A stretch of DNA of 64,000 nt from Nereocystis luetkeana (lineage: Eukaryota > Sar > Phaeophyceae > Laminariales > Laminariaceae). Where the stretch lies: NCBI GenBank assembly GCA_031213475.1, contig JARUPZ010000026.1:3304823-3368822 (forward strand). Direction: 5' to 3'. Of this stretch, positions 1 through 10,829 are shown one piece after another. A program made the translations under genes and the position numbers. Each line of letters begins with the position of its first letter. Position 1 is the first letter of the stretch. The notes beneath the pieces were generated by a model. It searched no databases. It was given only the letters and a program-made list of their open reading frames with translations, and was not told where the DNA came from.

Positions 1-364
1 GGTAGTCTTGTGATCGGCGCGGCGCTGGACATCCCTTCATCTTCTGCTTGCCGATGATGCTTCATTAGAGCGCCCACATCATCAGTGTTCGCCTCGGATA
101 TAACTCAGCGCGAAAAGATCCTGAATATGAAAAACACGCCGCGGTGAAAACCCCTTAATCGCCCATCTCTTTGCTGACGGTGCATACCGCGCCCAGCAAG
201 TAGTAGTAGCAGTGCGCGCGCAGAATTGAGCGCGAAATGAATAAAAAACAAAAAAGGCCCGAAGAGGACATCAAGCCGCCGCCCAGGGTACACGTGATAC
301 CTACTGGGCTTTATACGTTGCGGCAAAATATCGATCGATGTTCCACCCCAGGGTAATCCATATA
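1..364. other. No gene recognised at left edge
   Basis: I see no convincing exon. A short stretch near 320-360 resembles a small repeat seen again around 1800-1860 and 53855-53905 (shared CGATCGAT and CCCAGGGTAAT). The first 70 bases have one open plus-strand frame ending at a TGA, too short to judge. Confidence 0.4.
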
Positions 365-378
365 TCCCCCCCCCCCCC

Positions 379-764
379 TTAAAAAAGAACCTTTACTCCA
401 CACGGGGGAATTGATCGTATCACGTAGTGTTCAAGGCAAGGCACCCAAGAGGCAGTTACATGGTACTACAATTGTTGTCTCTGGAAATGCCTACACCGGA
501 AATTAAATTAACTAGTTGAAGCTGTCATCCATATGCAAGTCCGCCTCACAAGCGGTTCTTAGTAGGATGCAGCTCACCCTCCATGCGACTCGCCGGACAC
601 CTCACGGCGCTTCGCGCTTGGTGCAAGCAATGTCTGCGTGGTCGGTGAACACCCGACATGCCCCGTCCCGGCATTACAGGGATGCGAGGGTCTATGGTCA
701 TACGACTACGGCCATGCATGAGATCGAGTACATCTCTCCTATCGAGTACACCCCCCCCCTCTGA
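379..764 (+). mobile_element. Poly(C)-tailed SINE-like element (SINE-C), 5' truncated
   Basis: This is one of about fourteen copies of a ~520-bp dispersed sequence. Landmarks read in order: GAAGCTGTCATCCATATGCA, TAGTAGGATGCAGCTCACC, GCGCTTGGTGCAAGCAATG, CGACTACGGCCATGCATGA, then ATCGAGTACAC and a C run. This copy starts abruptly next to another C run (366-378), so its 5' part is missing. No open reading frame is conserved between copies, so it is non-autonomous. Confidence 0.75.
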
Positions 765-1215
765 ACGGCGGGATCTTTGGGACGTAATGGTGCCATATAC
801 AAGGTTCCCCTCCGGGAAGTGCCTAGGGGAGTGGCGCAAGAGCGAAAACTATAATGCTCGAATGAAATACCTGCACACCTGTTGAGAACTAACTGCCTGT
901 TGAGAACTACCTGCATCCACCCATCATGTGAAGAACACTCACACCTATTTTTGAGGACAGACTACATAGTGCTGTTAGTGGAAATAGTGTGCGATCATAT
1001 TAATATACTGCTACTGCTGTACCTGGTACATACAATAAAATAAAAGAGGGTATACCGGCAAGTGGATATTGATCTTGAACAGATGACTCGCGGCGATCAT
1101 TTCGCTGCCTGCGGCGTAAATGTAATTACCATACCATATATACCTGATACGGCTGTACGCTGACCTTTACCCGCTTCGTTTCAGTACCTGTGGGTGTGTT
1201 TTTAGGGACGGACGT
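765..1215. other. Unannotated AT-rich spacer
   Basis: There is no exon or known repeat core here. A composite TACTGCTGTACCTGGTA motif sits at about 1012-1028, one of many in the window. A near-duplicate phrase (GTTGAGAACTAACTGCCTG / GTTGAGAACTACCTGCATC) lies at 882-915. Confidence 0.4.
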
Positions 1216-1765
1216 CGCCGACGCAAGCGCCAACACTACGCGCGTCCGGGACATGTGTCCTTCGACCAGCGGAGCCACAAACTAGCCACCTTAGCGGTGG
1301 AAAGCTTTGGGCGCCTCGGGGTAGAGGGCAGCAACTTCATCGACCAGCTGGCAGCCAGCGTCGTGGGGGGGAAGGATGGTGGGTCGATGGCAAGGAAGGG
1401 GGTATTGAAGGAACGCCTGCTCCAAATCGTCTCGGTGACCACTCAGGTCGCCATTTCGAGGAGGGTGTCGAGGTTCAAGCTTCAGCTTAGGGACCGCCAA
1501 GAAGAAAGAAGGAACAGGGGAGGGAGCGACGACAGACCCACACCGATGGCGTGGGGATGGAGCTTGGATGCAGCTTAGGATTTAAGGATAGAACGTAATG
1601 AGAAGGAAGGAGCAAATACAGCAAATAGAGTAGACAAGCCGAAAGTTGGCACGGAAGGGAGGTAGACTTGGTGCATGGGTTTCCTTTTGTTTCCGAGGTT
1701 TTCTTCTTTCGGGAAAGGTATGAGTGATCCATGTTGAAGATCATGCTGCACATTGTCGGATGGCA
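1216..1765 (+). mobile_element. LINE-B 3' fragment (end of endonuclease domain plus 3' UTR)
   Basis: The first ~350 bases translate to the same protein end found at 38760-38950: KRQHYA, then GHVSFDQRSHKLATLAVESF and FIDQLAASVVGG. This is the C-terminal part of the restriction-like endonuclease domain of LINE-B. The following ~220 bases are the LINE-B 3' untranslated region, recognisable by CTTGGTGCATGGGTTTCC and GATCATGCTGCACATTGTCGG, which recur at 56110-56335, 56640-56835 and 49040-49440. The copy is 5' truncated, as is usual for LINEs. A plus-strand frame of 107 codons remains open, but there is no sign that it is used on its own. Confidence 0.75.
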
Positions 1766-2298
1766 AGAGAAATAATAATGAATGTGAAGGTGTTTACCTC
1801 CTGAGCCTTAGGGGTAAAAGACCGATCGATTACTCAGCCCAGGGTAATTCCTTCAACACCAGTTAGTTATGACCATAGTTATTAATAGTGCGAAAAGATG
1901 AGCGCTCGCGCGAAAAAACCGGCAGCACGAAAAAAAAGTACTCAGTGACGAAAACAGTACCAGGTCGTAGTACGTGTAACGGAAACGTCTGGTATACCTG
2001 GTAGGTCGTACACGTATGAAGATACACACGGTTCAGGGGGCAGCCTGCCACTCGAATGTCGCACTCTGACCTCGCACCCCATCACTGTGAACTCCCGTGA
2101 TGAGATACTAAGCAACCGTAGAAGAACTTTACACCTAGAAGAAGCGTGTGCTCGCCAGCGTCGGCATTCATCACTCGCGTCCTCCTCCAAAATAAGGAAC
2201 GCCCTTTAATATTACACAGACGGTCGATAGCGCCAAAGTTGTCATTGTGTTGGTCGCTATACTGTATCTCGAGGTGTTGGCCCCAATCGGGTGGTAAC

Positions 2299-2395
2299 TT
2301 AACCCCTTTAGAACCGCAGTCCCGTTTTGGGGACAACCCACTCAAATTCTAAGTAATTTGTCCCCACAACGGGACTGCGGTGCTAAAAGGGTTAA
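2299..2395. mobile_element. M1 foldback MITE
   Basis: The ~97-bp palindrome has arms CCTTTAGAACCGCAGTCCCG..GGGGACAA and their reverse complement around a ~20-bp spacer. It belongs to the M1 family, found at least 17 times in the window. The arms are near-perfect, so a transcript would fold into a long hairpin. Confidence 0.8.
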
Positions 2396-2435
2396 TACCC
2401 AAACGCGGTCCTTTTACTTGCATTATTTCGCTGCG

Positions 2436-3085
2436 GACACCCTCTACTACGGGGGAACCAGGACCATAAATATGCTCAAGTAAAATAACTGTAATATATA
2501 CCTGGTACATGGTAGGTGCTTTGTGTGTATACCAGGTATGTGACGGGTCCTGATTACTATGTATGGTCCGCCCGTGAAACATGGTAATCAGGACCAAATG
2601 TATGCTTAGTAAGTGCACTGCAATACGTAGGTTTTTGAGTCTGGTATGGGTCCTGATTACTATGCATCGTCCCCTGTGGAGCAAGGTAATCAGGACAAAA
2701 TATGCTTAGGTAAATTTATTGCAAAATATTGGTTTTCGTCCACATGACAGGTCCTGATTACTATGGTGCCCTGTGGAACATGGTGATCAGGACCAAATAT
2801 GCTTAGTAAAATGACTGCAACATACCTGGTATAGGTTTTTGTGTCTGTTATGGGTTCTGATCACTATGTATGGTCCCCTGTGGAACATGGTGATCAGGAC
2901 CAAAAATGCTTGGTAAAATAACTGCAATAGATACTGGTAGGTTTTTGTGTCTGTTATGGGTCCTGATTACTATGTATGGTCCCCTATGGAACATGGTAAT
3001 CAGGGCCAAATATGCTTAGGCAAAATACTGCAATATATAGGTTTTGGTGCAGATAATGGATCCTGATTACTATAGTCCACCGTAG
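2436..3085. repeat. ~103-bp tandem array of MITE-like units
   Basis: GTCCTGATTACTATG recurs at about 2552, 2652, 2754, 2859 (as TTCTGATCACTATG), 2961 and 3060, giving a period of 100-106 bp. Each unit carries an inverted pair (CCTGATTACTATG.. CATGGTAATCAGGACC) and an internal TTTTGTGTCTGTTATGGG. The design parallels the dispersed M2 MITE (inverted ends around an AT-rich core with TTTGTGTGTACC). It looks like a head-to-tail chain of a MITE relative in which neighbours share ends. Confidence 0.75.
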
Positions 3086-3289
3086 CAGAAGCGTTAGAGT
3101 TTCACTTTACACGGCAGTTACCCACACTTCATAAATATTACCAGGTACCTGGTAACTTATTGTTATATATTGCGCGGACAAGTAACGGGGCTGGCGTGCT
3201 TATTCCACAAGAATGTGTACTCGTGACGACGTGTTGTAGTTGGTCGGGTATGTATAAGGAGTTGGAACACCGCATTTCTTTTGGTCTCT

Positions 3290-3455
3290 GTTCAACACCC
3301 CCTCGCGCTCAAAATCTGCGAAAATCTGGGTATTCTCTTGAGTGTTTTCTTTTCCGATTCTCGCTTATATTTTCGTTTTTTCGCTCTCTTCCTTAGTTTT
3401 TCGATTTCGATTTCGATTTCGAATTTTCGACGTCGAACTGTTTCCATCTTGTCCT
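3290..3455. repeat. Two-copy dispersed repeat (R7)
   Basis: This block matches 24508-24695 in the same orientation. Shared landmarks are ATCTGCGAAAATCTG/ATTTGCG, TTCTCTTG, the TTTCGATTTCGATTTCG run and TTTTCGACGTCGA. It has no coding content and its nature is unknown. Confidence 0.5.
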
Positions 3456-3564
3456 AAGATGATGAAATTGGTTGAAAACGTTCGCCAGATGAATTTTTCG
3501 CCACATGCAAAGAATTGCTAAAAATTCTCGCTATATTTTTTTTTTGTAGGCGTTTGCATAGTAT

Positions 3565-3671
3565 TCCAGGGGGCCATAGTAAATAGGACCAAATCTTGGT
3601 AGTTAAAATAGCGAAATATATAGGTGTTTGTGTGTACCTTAGGTCCTATTCAATATGGTCCCCCGTAATAG
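3565..3671. mobile_element. M2 MITE
   Basis: The terminal inverted repeats GGGGGCCATAGTAAATAGG and CCTATTCAATATGGTCCCCC enclose an AT-rich core with TTTGTGTGTACC. The best preserved family members end in TATTACGGGGGACCATAGT and its complement. No coding capacity. Confidence 0.75.
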
Positions 3672-4047
3672 TGATTTTCGAGTGTGTACGAGGGAGGCGG
3701 TGAGGCGGTAAGTTATATCACCTCGTTTCTGCAGGGGCTACTACTGCTGCCTGCTGGTTCTACTGCTGCTGTTCTGTACCAGGCACGAAGATATCTGGAG
3801 GCTACCGCGGGACCGGTTCCACTCGATTGAGTGCAAGCGGGATGAATCTGTACTCACACACCTGCAAAAAGAGCTGACAAACAAAAAATTACGAAAGTTT
3901 CAAAGGTGAAAATTTTGTTTACCCCGTCAGGACCGCACTATCGGTTTAGGTCAGCGTGTGTACCAGTATAGGTGCCAGGTACCAGGGAGCGAGGCACAAG
4001 GAAGCAGAGATGGGGGGCAGGCAGGGAGGGCGGAGAGAGGAAAGACG

Positions 4048-4190
4048 GGAGGGGAGGGAGGGAGGGAGGGAGGGAGGGAGGGAGGGAGGGAGGGAGGGAG
4101 GGAGGGAGGGAGGGAGGGAGGGAGGGAGGGAGGGAGGGAGGGAGGGAGGGAGGGAGGGAGGGAGGGAGGGAGGGAGGGAGGGAGGGAGGA
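4048..4190 (+). repeat. (GGGA)n microsatellite
   Basis: About 140 bp of almost pure GGAG/GGGA tetranucleotide. It creates long spurious reading frames on both strands (Gly-Gly-Arg-Glu or Leu-Pro-Pro-Ser repeats), which I do not count as genes. Confidence 0.95.
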
Positions 4191-4309
4191 GGGACGGAGA
4201 GAAGCGGGAAGGAAGGAGGAAGGGATGGAGGAAAGCCTTTGCCACTTCTGTGCCGCTGATCGCTCGTTGCGCAGTCCCACAATAAACATACATCCAACCT
4301 ATTATACTT

Positions 4310-4557
4310 AAAAAAAGAGCTGACAAACAAAGTTGCCGCTGGCCTCGGGCGAGCGATTGCTTGCGCTCGTCCAGTCGCCCCGTTTGGGATGCTGCAAGTC
4401 AACTCTGAGAACTCCACACAGGGGGCACCCGATGAAGTGTGGTTTGGACCATGACGATCGCCTCCGCGAGGGCTTCGACCTGATGAATGCAGCATCGGCG
4501 TAGCCGTTTCGAAAGAGCTTTGTCCGTAGGTGACCATAATAAAGCGACCCTCAAGCG

Positions 4558-4620
<63 letters not shown>
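4310..4620 (+). repeat. Single unit of the 7-kb repeat, ending in (GACA)n
   Basis: This block matches 7320-7580: GGCCTCGGGCGAGCGATTGC, GGGATGCTGCAAGTCAACT, GCCTCCGCGAGGGCTTCGAC, CGTAGCCGTTTCGAAAGA, then CGGACAGACAGACAG. At 4557-4620 the GACA run has expanded to about 16 copies, while the 7.5-kb copy has only a few interrupted ones. The microsatellite therefore seems to have grown from the tail of the repeat. Confidence 0.65.
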
Positions 4621-5074
4621 CCTTTTTCTGATTCCGTTCTAGAAACCACAACAAGTGCACCACATGCGGAATTCGCTGCGGACCCAGTAGAAGGTATGTC
4701 CATGAGCAGAATAAAGAGGAACATCCGTTTTTCGGCCCGGTTATTTGCGTTTTCCAGCCACACTGCTACTACTGCATAACATCACATTCAGTTTTCGGCA
4801 GTGGACATTTGGCCTTCCCAGTAACCGAATAGCGCAGAAAATAACAGCATTATTACGAGATGGGGCCGCCATACGTTCCCCATCCAACGTGAGAGATTCT
4901 CCATCAAATCAGGTGACGCGTGTGGGAAGCTCTCCAAGGATGGATGTGTTTAGTAGGTTAGAATATTCTCGGGCAAATACCCGGGTACCCAACGTGTGTG
5001 TTATCCGAGGTATTGTTATTGCGCGGCCAAGGAACGGGGTTGGCATGCTTATTTCCACCAGTGACGAAGCAAAG

Positions 5075-5385
5075 CTAAAATAAAAAGCAGATACGTAGCA
5101 AAAAGCAAAAAATAAAGATACAGGTAGAGACCAAAAGAAAGACAGACGGGAAAAAAAAGCTAGCAGGGAAAAAAGAAATGGGAAAAAGGGACAAAAAAGG
5201 AAAGAAAAAAAGGGGCGGGGGGGAAAGACAATACAAAAGGCAGGCACTGGTGCCTACAGACACGCAAAATTGCCCGGGTGGCACCATGCTAATTCCTTGG
5301 GTCCCAAAGAAGGCAGCGCATCATGACGATGAAGATGGCCATACTCAGGCGTCAGTCTGTTGGGCAGACCGCCTCCGCCCCCCCG
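5075..5385 (+). repeat. Dispersed repeat R6, copy 1
   Basis: This block matches 60090-60475 in the same orientation: an A-rich half, then CAGGCACTGG, CAGACACGCAAA, TTGCCCGG, GGCACCATGCTA, TTGGGTCCCAAAGAA, CATCATGACGATG and GTCTGTTGGGCAGACCGCC. There is no shared open frame. The GTCTGTTGGGCAGAC segment is itself a short inverted repeat. Confidence 0.6.
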
Positions 5386-5562
5386 CCCCCCCGGGTACCA
5401 GGTAACGGCTAAAGCGGGGCCGGTTCCACCTGAGTGCGGCAGCCGCTCCCGCACCGCACTTATTATTCCACTTGAGTGCGGCAGCCGCACTTGAGTGGGA
5501 TCAATTTGTGTCTAGAGGTTTGCACCGCACTTATTACGTGAGGCCCCGCACTCCATGGAATC

Positions 5563-5655
5563 GCCCTTTTAGGACTGCAGTCCCATTTTGGGGATAAAAC
5601 ATTCAATTTCCAAGTACTGTGTCCCCAAAACGGGACTGCGGTTCTAAAAGGGTTC
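5563..5655. mobile_element. M1 foldback MITE
   Basis: Arms CCTTTTAGGACTGCAGTCCC and GGGACTGCGGTTCTAAAAGG surround a short spacer. Upstream, 5405-5520 holds a few imperfect direct repeats of GAGTGCGGCAGCCGC and CACCGCACTTATTA. Confidence 0.75.
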
Positions 5656-5859
5656 ATTCAGTGGGGACCCTCACCGTACTGAAAAATATACGGAAAAAAT
5701 ACCGAAATTTCGAAATGGTGTTCATACCGAAATACTTAAAGAATTTTGAAGACGGCATTATTACGCAACATAATATCATGAAGCTTTAACAAAAGACGGC
5801 CTTACAAGAAAAATGAAGACGGGCGCGTTGCGGTCCGAGCGCATAAAGAAGTAGAAACT

Positions 5860-6178
5860 TGTCGAGTAAAAAATACTACCGTTCGTAACACAGCAGTCCC
5901 GTTTTGGAGACAAACCACTCACTTTTCAAGTAGTTTGTCCCCGAAACGGGACAGCAGTTTCAAAGGGGTTAGCTTTTATAGAGGAGAAAGAACTCGGCGA
6001 GTAAAAATTACTATCGCTCGTAACACAGCAGTCTCGTTTTGGGGATATACGACTCAAATTTCAAGCAGCGTGTCCCCAAAATGGGACTGCGGCTCTAGAG
6101 GGGATATCTTCTATACTTCGACGTATGCAAGTAAAACCTCCGCGAGTACAAATTACTATCGCTCGTAACACCGCAGTA
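5860..6178 (+). repeat. ~135-bp tandem repeat, two units carrying an M1-like palindrome
   Basis: The phrase CGAGTAAAAATTACTATCGC..CGTAACACAGCAG occurs at about 5864, 5997 and 6138. The first two are each followed by an M1-type palindrome (5890-5971 and 6026-6103). A MITE and its flank were apparently duplicated together in tandem. Confidence 0.6.
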
Positions 6179-6489
6179 GAGTATACTCGTAACTGCCATC
6201 ACTGTTTTAGACCGCACCAGGAGCCATCCCACAGTAGGGGTGCACCAGAAGTTTCCTGAGCCCCTCACGTTAGGAGCTCAATATCTCACCCGATACAATA
6301 CTTGGAAAACATTCGTTCGTGCCACCTGACGGGCATGTGTATGCGCTAGTCCTAAAACGACTATACGCGTAAAATTTTCATCCTGACTGGTAGTTCCTCA
6401 CTTGAGGAACTCAATTGGTCAGAAACCTTTGGCCCAAAAACGTGCAACCCCTACCGTGGGGTGATTCCTATCGTTTTAGATATCAGAGT
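6179..6489. other. Unannotated spacer
   Basis: No exon or repeat match found. The only structure is a short inverted pair around 6388-6408 (TTCCTCA.. TGAGGAA). Confidence 0.35.
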
Positions 6490-7690
6490 ACCCACCAGGT
6501 ACCAGGATGGGGGCTGCCGGCAGGGCCTAGGAGGGAGGGGGGGAGGGAGGGAGGGAGGGAGGGAGCAAGGGAGGGATGGAGAGAGGGAGGGAGCCTCCGC
6601 GAGAGCTTCGACCTGATGCGTGCGGCAAGGGCGTAGCCGTTTTGCAAGAAATCACCCGTCGGTGACCAATGTTATTGTTGTGCCGCTGATCGCTTGCAGT
6701 ACATGCGGTACAAAAATGATTTTACCCAATTTTCTATTCGAAAATAGACTTGATGAACAGATTTTTCCGATGGCCTCGGGGAGCGATTGCTGACTCGACC
6801 GGTCACCCCGATTGGGCCTAGGAGGGAGGGAGACAGGGATGGTGGGAGGGAGGAAGGGAACAAGGGAGGGATGGAGAGAGGGAGGGAGCCTCCGCGAGGG
6901 ATTCGACCTGGTGCGTGCGGCATGGGCGTAGCCGTTTCGAAAGAAATCGACCGTAGGTGACCGTCGCTATTGCCGTGCCGCTTATCGCTTGCAGCACAGC
7001 AGTACAAATATGAATTATACCCAATTTTCCACTCGAAAATAGAACAGGTTTTGCCGCTGGCCTCGGGAAGCGATTGCTGCTGCTCAGCCGGTCACCCCGA
7101 TTGGACCTAGGAGGGGGGGAAACAGGAGGGGTCGGAGGGGGGGAGGGAGGGAGCAAGGGATGGATGGAGAGAGGGAGGGAGCCTCCGCGAGGGCTTCGAC
7201 CTGATGCATACGGTATGGGCGTAGCCGTTTCGAAAGAAATCGTGCGTAGGAGACCATTGCTATTGCCGTGCCGCTTACCGCTTGCAGCACAGCAGTACAA
7301 AAACGTTTTTTTCCACTTGAAAATAGACTTGACGAAGATTGTTTTCGCTGGTCTTGGGGGAGCGATTGCTGCTGCTCGACCGGTCACCCCGATTGGGATG
7401 CTGGAAGTCAACTATGATAACTCCACACACAGGGCACCCGAAGACGTATGGTTTGGACCATGACGATCGCCTCCGCGAGGGCTTCGACCTGATGCGTGCG
7501 GCATGGACGTAGCCCTTTCGAAAAGAAATTTGTCCGTAGTAGTAGGTGATCATTGATTGACCCTGATCGGACAGACAGACATTTTTTCTGACAGACAAGT
7601 TTTCTGAATACAGACAGACAAGCTTCCTGAGACAGACAGACATGTGTTCTGAATGCGTTTGAGAGACCACAACAAGCGTACCACTCATGG
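6490..7690 (+). repeat. ~290-bp tandem array, about four units
   Basis: Each unit reads: a purine tract (GGGCCTAGGAGGGAGGG...), GCCTCCGCGAGGGCTTCGAC, GGCGTAGCCGTTTCGAAAGA, TGCCGTGCCGCTTATCGCTT, a TTTTCCACTCGAAAATAGA segment, GGCCTCGG.AGCGATTGC and GGTCACCCCGATTGGG. Unit starts fall near 6520, 6815, 7105 and 7400. A lone relative is at 4310-4620. The purine tracts differ in length between units, as expected of unstable DNA. Open frames across the array come from the repeat, not from genes. Confidence 0.8.
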
Positions 7691-7893
7691 AAATATATTC
7701 GGGTAAATACTCGGGTATCCAACCTGGTTGTTATGGACATACTCGGGTAAATACCCAGATACCCAAACTGGTTGTTACTAGCATACTCGGGTAAATAACC
7801 GGGTGCTCAACCTGGTCGTTACGGGCATACACGGGCAAATACCCCGGTTCCCGGTTGTTGTGAGCATACTCGGGTAAATACCCCGGTACCTCG
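7686..7893 (+). repeat. 44-bp minisatellite
   Basis: About 4.5 units of ATACTCGGGTAAATACCCGG plus CCAACCTGGTTGTTA, period near 44 bp. ACTCGGGTA and TACCCGGGT make each unit partly self-complementary. Related single or short runs occur at 4968-5005 and 8795-8965. Confidence 0.8.
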
Positions 7894-8794
7894 AGAATAT
7901 GATGTGCCGCTCCGGACAAAAAACATTAAGCATTGACACGAAGACTAAACGGTCCTTGCAGATCCGTCGTGAGCGGTACCCTACGAAGCACACCCTTGAA
8001 ACCTGCCGTCCACTACATCAGGGGACGCGCTGTGGAAAAAAACGTAACATCAATGCTCAACTCTCGGGGCACACCGCGCGCCGCGGATGGACGCGGTGGC
8101 AATAAACAACACAAAAACGAAAAAAAAAAAACAGAACGAAGAAAAGAAAAGGAGGCGGCATACCAACAAGGACCTTCACTCTCTGGGAGCTAAGACATCT
8201 ACAACAAACTTTAATAGTACACTCACACATCCACGAGGGGCATGGGAACAGACAGTAACAACAGCACTTGAAAAAGGGAGGGGACAAGGAATTCTGGGGA
8301 GAAACTACTGTAAGAACACGTCGGCGAGGAGCTGGCTGCCCCCGGCGTGCCCGCGTCTCCCCCTTCCCCCCCCCGATACAACAGAACGCCTGTGATTTAT
8401 TCTCTCGCGTTCTAAAAAAAAAACACAACTAATAAGTTACAGACTTCAACTCACTCCCGATAATTTCTATGGTAATAGTTTACAAACTTCAATGCACAAC
8501 CGATTTATATCGAAGAACATGATACATGGCAACCCCCCCCCTTCCCCCCCCCGACACACATCACCACCGCCACCACCAGCACGCTGCGACTTCTCATTCC
8601 GAGTTGGAACCTGCTTTACTACTACTACTACTGACATGACTTCTATCACTTATCACCGCTATATGAAATGCGCCAGAAGATAAATATACTGCGCGGGTAT
8701 TTTTTCGCGGGTGGTGCCGCTTGCAAGCTGCACGGAAGAAGTGCTTTCAACTCTTGACACAACAAAAACACAAACATTCAAGCGTGTGTTGGTA
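7894..8794. other. No gene recognised
   Basis: Mixed unique-looking sequence with A-rich and C-rich tracts. The open frames at 7899-8428 overlap on both strands and show no domain, signal or splice pattern I can defend. Confidence 0.35.
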
Positions 8795-8965
8795 GAGTAT
8801 ATACTACGGGGGTAGCCGGGTAACTACCCGAGGATATACTCTGGGGTACCCGGGTATATAATTTGGGGATACCCGAGTACATTCCCGAGTTTATAATCTG
8901 AGGGTACCCGGGTACCTACCCGAGTATATACTCTGGAGGTGCCCAGGTGCCTAACCGAGTATAAA
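8795..8965 (+). repeat. Degenerate minisatellite related to the 7.7-kb array
   Basis: Four or five loose units of ACCCGGGTA..TACCCGAGTATATACTCTGG with a period around 40 bp. Confidence 0.6.
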
Positions 8966-9967
8966 ATAAAAAACAGGTTCGGTACATGGGTATCTCAAGA
9001 GTATACATCCCATACTACCAAGCACGCCCTTGCAAACTTTCTATAACTTCGGTGTCCACTTGAGTTACGCCAGCTCTCCGCACGACGGTAGAAGATAAAC
9101 ACAGGTTCATCGCGACTCGCAGGGACGGGCCGCTTCGTTTTACGGCAACCACAACCGCGGCCCGCAAAAGTTCGTCCCCTCCCCCCGACCCAAAATGTCC
9201 AGGTGCCAAGAGAAAACCGCATTTTCCCAAAAATTCTGACACACACCGGGAGCGCGCTCACTTGTTCCGCGCTGTTATTTGTTGTACATCTGCCGCTTTT
9301 CTAGGGCAGAAGAACCGGAGGGCGGGGGGCGGGGCCGGCGCGAAAAACATCTCTATCCAGGAAAAAACAACAAATCTGCTGGGGCTGCAGCTCCCGACCC
9401 TAGCCCAACATACAAACCAAAACAAATAACAAAAAAAAGCAAAGTGTACGTAACGAATACAAACAAAAATACCCGTGGGGAACTTGCCCGTAGCTCGGCG
9501 ACGGCTTGCCGCGGCTCCAAAGTAGCCGCTTTCGGGTTCTTCAAAGGCGGCCGGCCTCCCAACCTCCTGTCGCATCAGCTCGGCCGAAAAACCGAGGCGA
9601 CAAGACTCCTCTCCGCTCCCCCCCCCAGCCCCCACCCTCGCCACCTCCCCCTCGCCGCAGCCAACTGGGCGTAAGAGTCTCAAAAACACTGTCTCAGGTC
9701 GTTCCCGACGACAGGTGCACTCCCCCACGCACGCCCCCAAGTAAGCTAGCGCGCACGCAAGCACGCAGGCGAGCAGGGAACCAAGCACGTACGCAAGCAA
9801 GCATGTTACGCGCACCTCGCAGAAGGCCGGTAGAGGTGCCATGACGGTCCTTTCATACCCCTCCCGGCCAGACGGCCGATCGCGGCTACATTTACGATCA
9901 ATTCAATCCGGTACCTATAGCGCTATCCGTCAGAGATACCCTCCCCCCCCCCCCCTGCCCTCCCCCC
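8966..9967. other. No gene recognised
   Basis: A 194-codon minus-strand frame covers most of 9258-9842. It is Cys/Ala/Leu-rich at one end, shows no domain, has no splice context, and the opposite strand is also open, so I leave it as non-coding. Around 9735-9800, GCAAGCACGCAGGC-type repeats inflate the frame. Confidence 0.35.
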
Positions 9968-10036
9968 AATTGGCACTGCTGTAGGGATGCAACGATCTAT
10001 GGTCATACGACTACGATCATGCATAGCTTGAGTACA
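9968..10036 (+). mobile_element. SINE-C 3' tip
   Basis: Only the last ~65 bases of the SINE-C family remain (GTAGGGATGC, GGTCATACGACTACG, CATGCAT, GAGTACAC). Confidence 0.6.
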
Positions 10037-10082
10037 CTCCCCTCCGATGGGCCACCCACCCCACCCAGAGCTTGCCCATCGC

Positions 10083-10305
10083 GCCCCCGCCCCCCCCCCC
10101 CCCCCCCAAGCCCGACGAAAAAAAACGCGAGTATCAACCGCACCCCCCCCCCCCCCCGGTCATACAAAACCGCAAAAACCTTGCGTGCATGCGGCTAAAT
10201 GAGCATGCCGCTGAACAGGCATATGGGCCTGTTCTGCGCCTCTTTAACCGATCATCCCTGGGGAAAACCTCAAGCCCGTCGGCGGCGCCACAGCGTGATG
10301 TCTCT

Positions 10306-10355
<50 letters not shown>

Positions 10356-10360
10356 ACCGT
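10083..10360 (+). repeat. Poly-C tracts, longest about 49 C
   Basis: Three C runs lie at about 10088-10107, 10142-10157 and 10307-10355. The last is about 49 uninterrupted C. They give Pro-only frames and should not be read as protein. Long C runs in this window usually mark SINE-C or LINE-A insertion edges. No such element is recognisable right here, so these may be orphan tails. Confidence 0.85.
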
Positions 10361-10829
10361 TTTACAGGAGTGCGTAAACACAATAATCAGCCACGGATTA
10401 AAAAGAACAAAAAAACATCCCGAGTTGTCACGATAAAACCCCACTCGCTAGGATTCGCCCCGCCCCGCACCCCCACCTCACCCAACTAGCGAAAGCGAAC
10501 AAACTACCTGAAACTACGAGAGCGTCACAACATCTGCGCACACGCACACAAACAGACGTCGAACGGACATGAAAGCGAGAAAAAAAAGCATCCTTCCCCG
10601 GGCTTCAAGCTTGTTCGGGGTTGAATAGCGCCCAAGAAAAAAAGCACGCAGGAATGTTTGCTTGAGAGGCCCCCTCCCCGTCCCCCACCCCCTTTCCTCC
10701 GACCTGGACAAGCGTTTTTTACACGACAGAGACGCGATACTTGTCGAGCGGCGGCTTTCCCACAAGGCAAGCGGTCCAATACGCCGATGATCTCCCCCCC
10801 TTCCCCCCCGCCCCCCTGCGCGTGCATCC

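Noticed and set aside
2436-3085. Regular ~103-bp repeats considered as a CRISPR array
   Set aside because: Units have no constant-repeat and variable-spacer structure, the period varies, each unit is internally palindromic, and the DNA is eukaryotic.
3938-4663. 241-codon frame with Leu-Pro-Pro-Ser and Cys-Leu-Ser-Val repeats
   Set aside because: It is the translation of (GGGA)n and (GACA)n microsatellites; all other frames across them are open too.
6818-7411. 197-codon minus-strand frame
   Set aside because: It follows the ~290-bp tandem array, shifts meaning from unit to unit and has no domain.
9258-9842. 194-codon Cys/Ala-rich frame
   Set aside because: The opposite strand is equally open, composition is driven by short repeats, and there is no splice or domain support.
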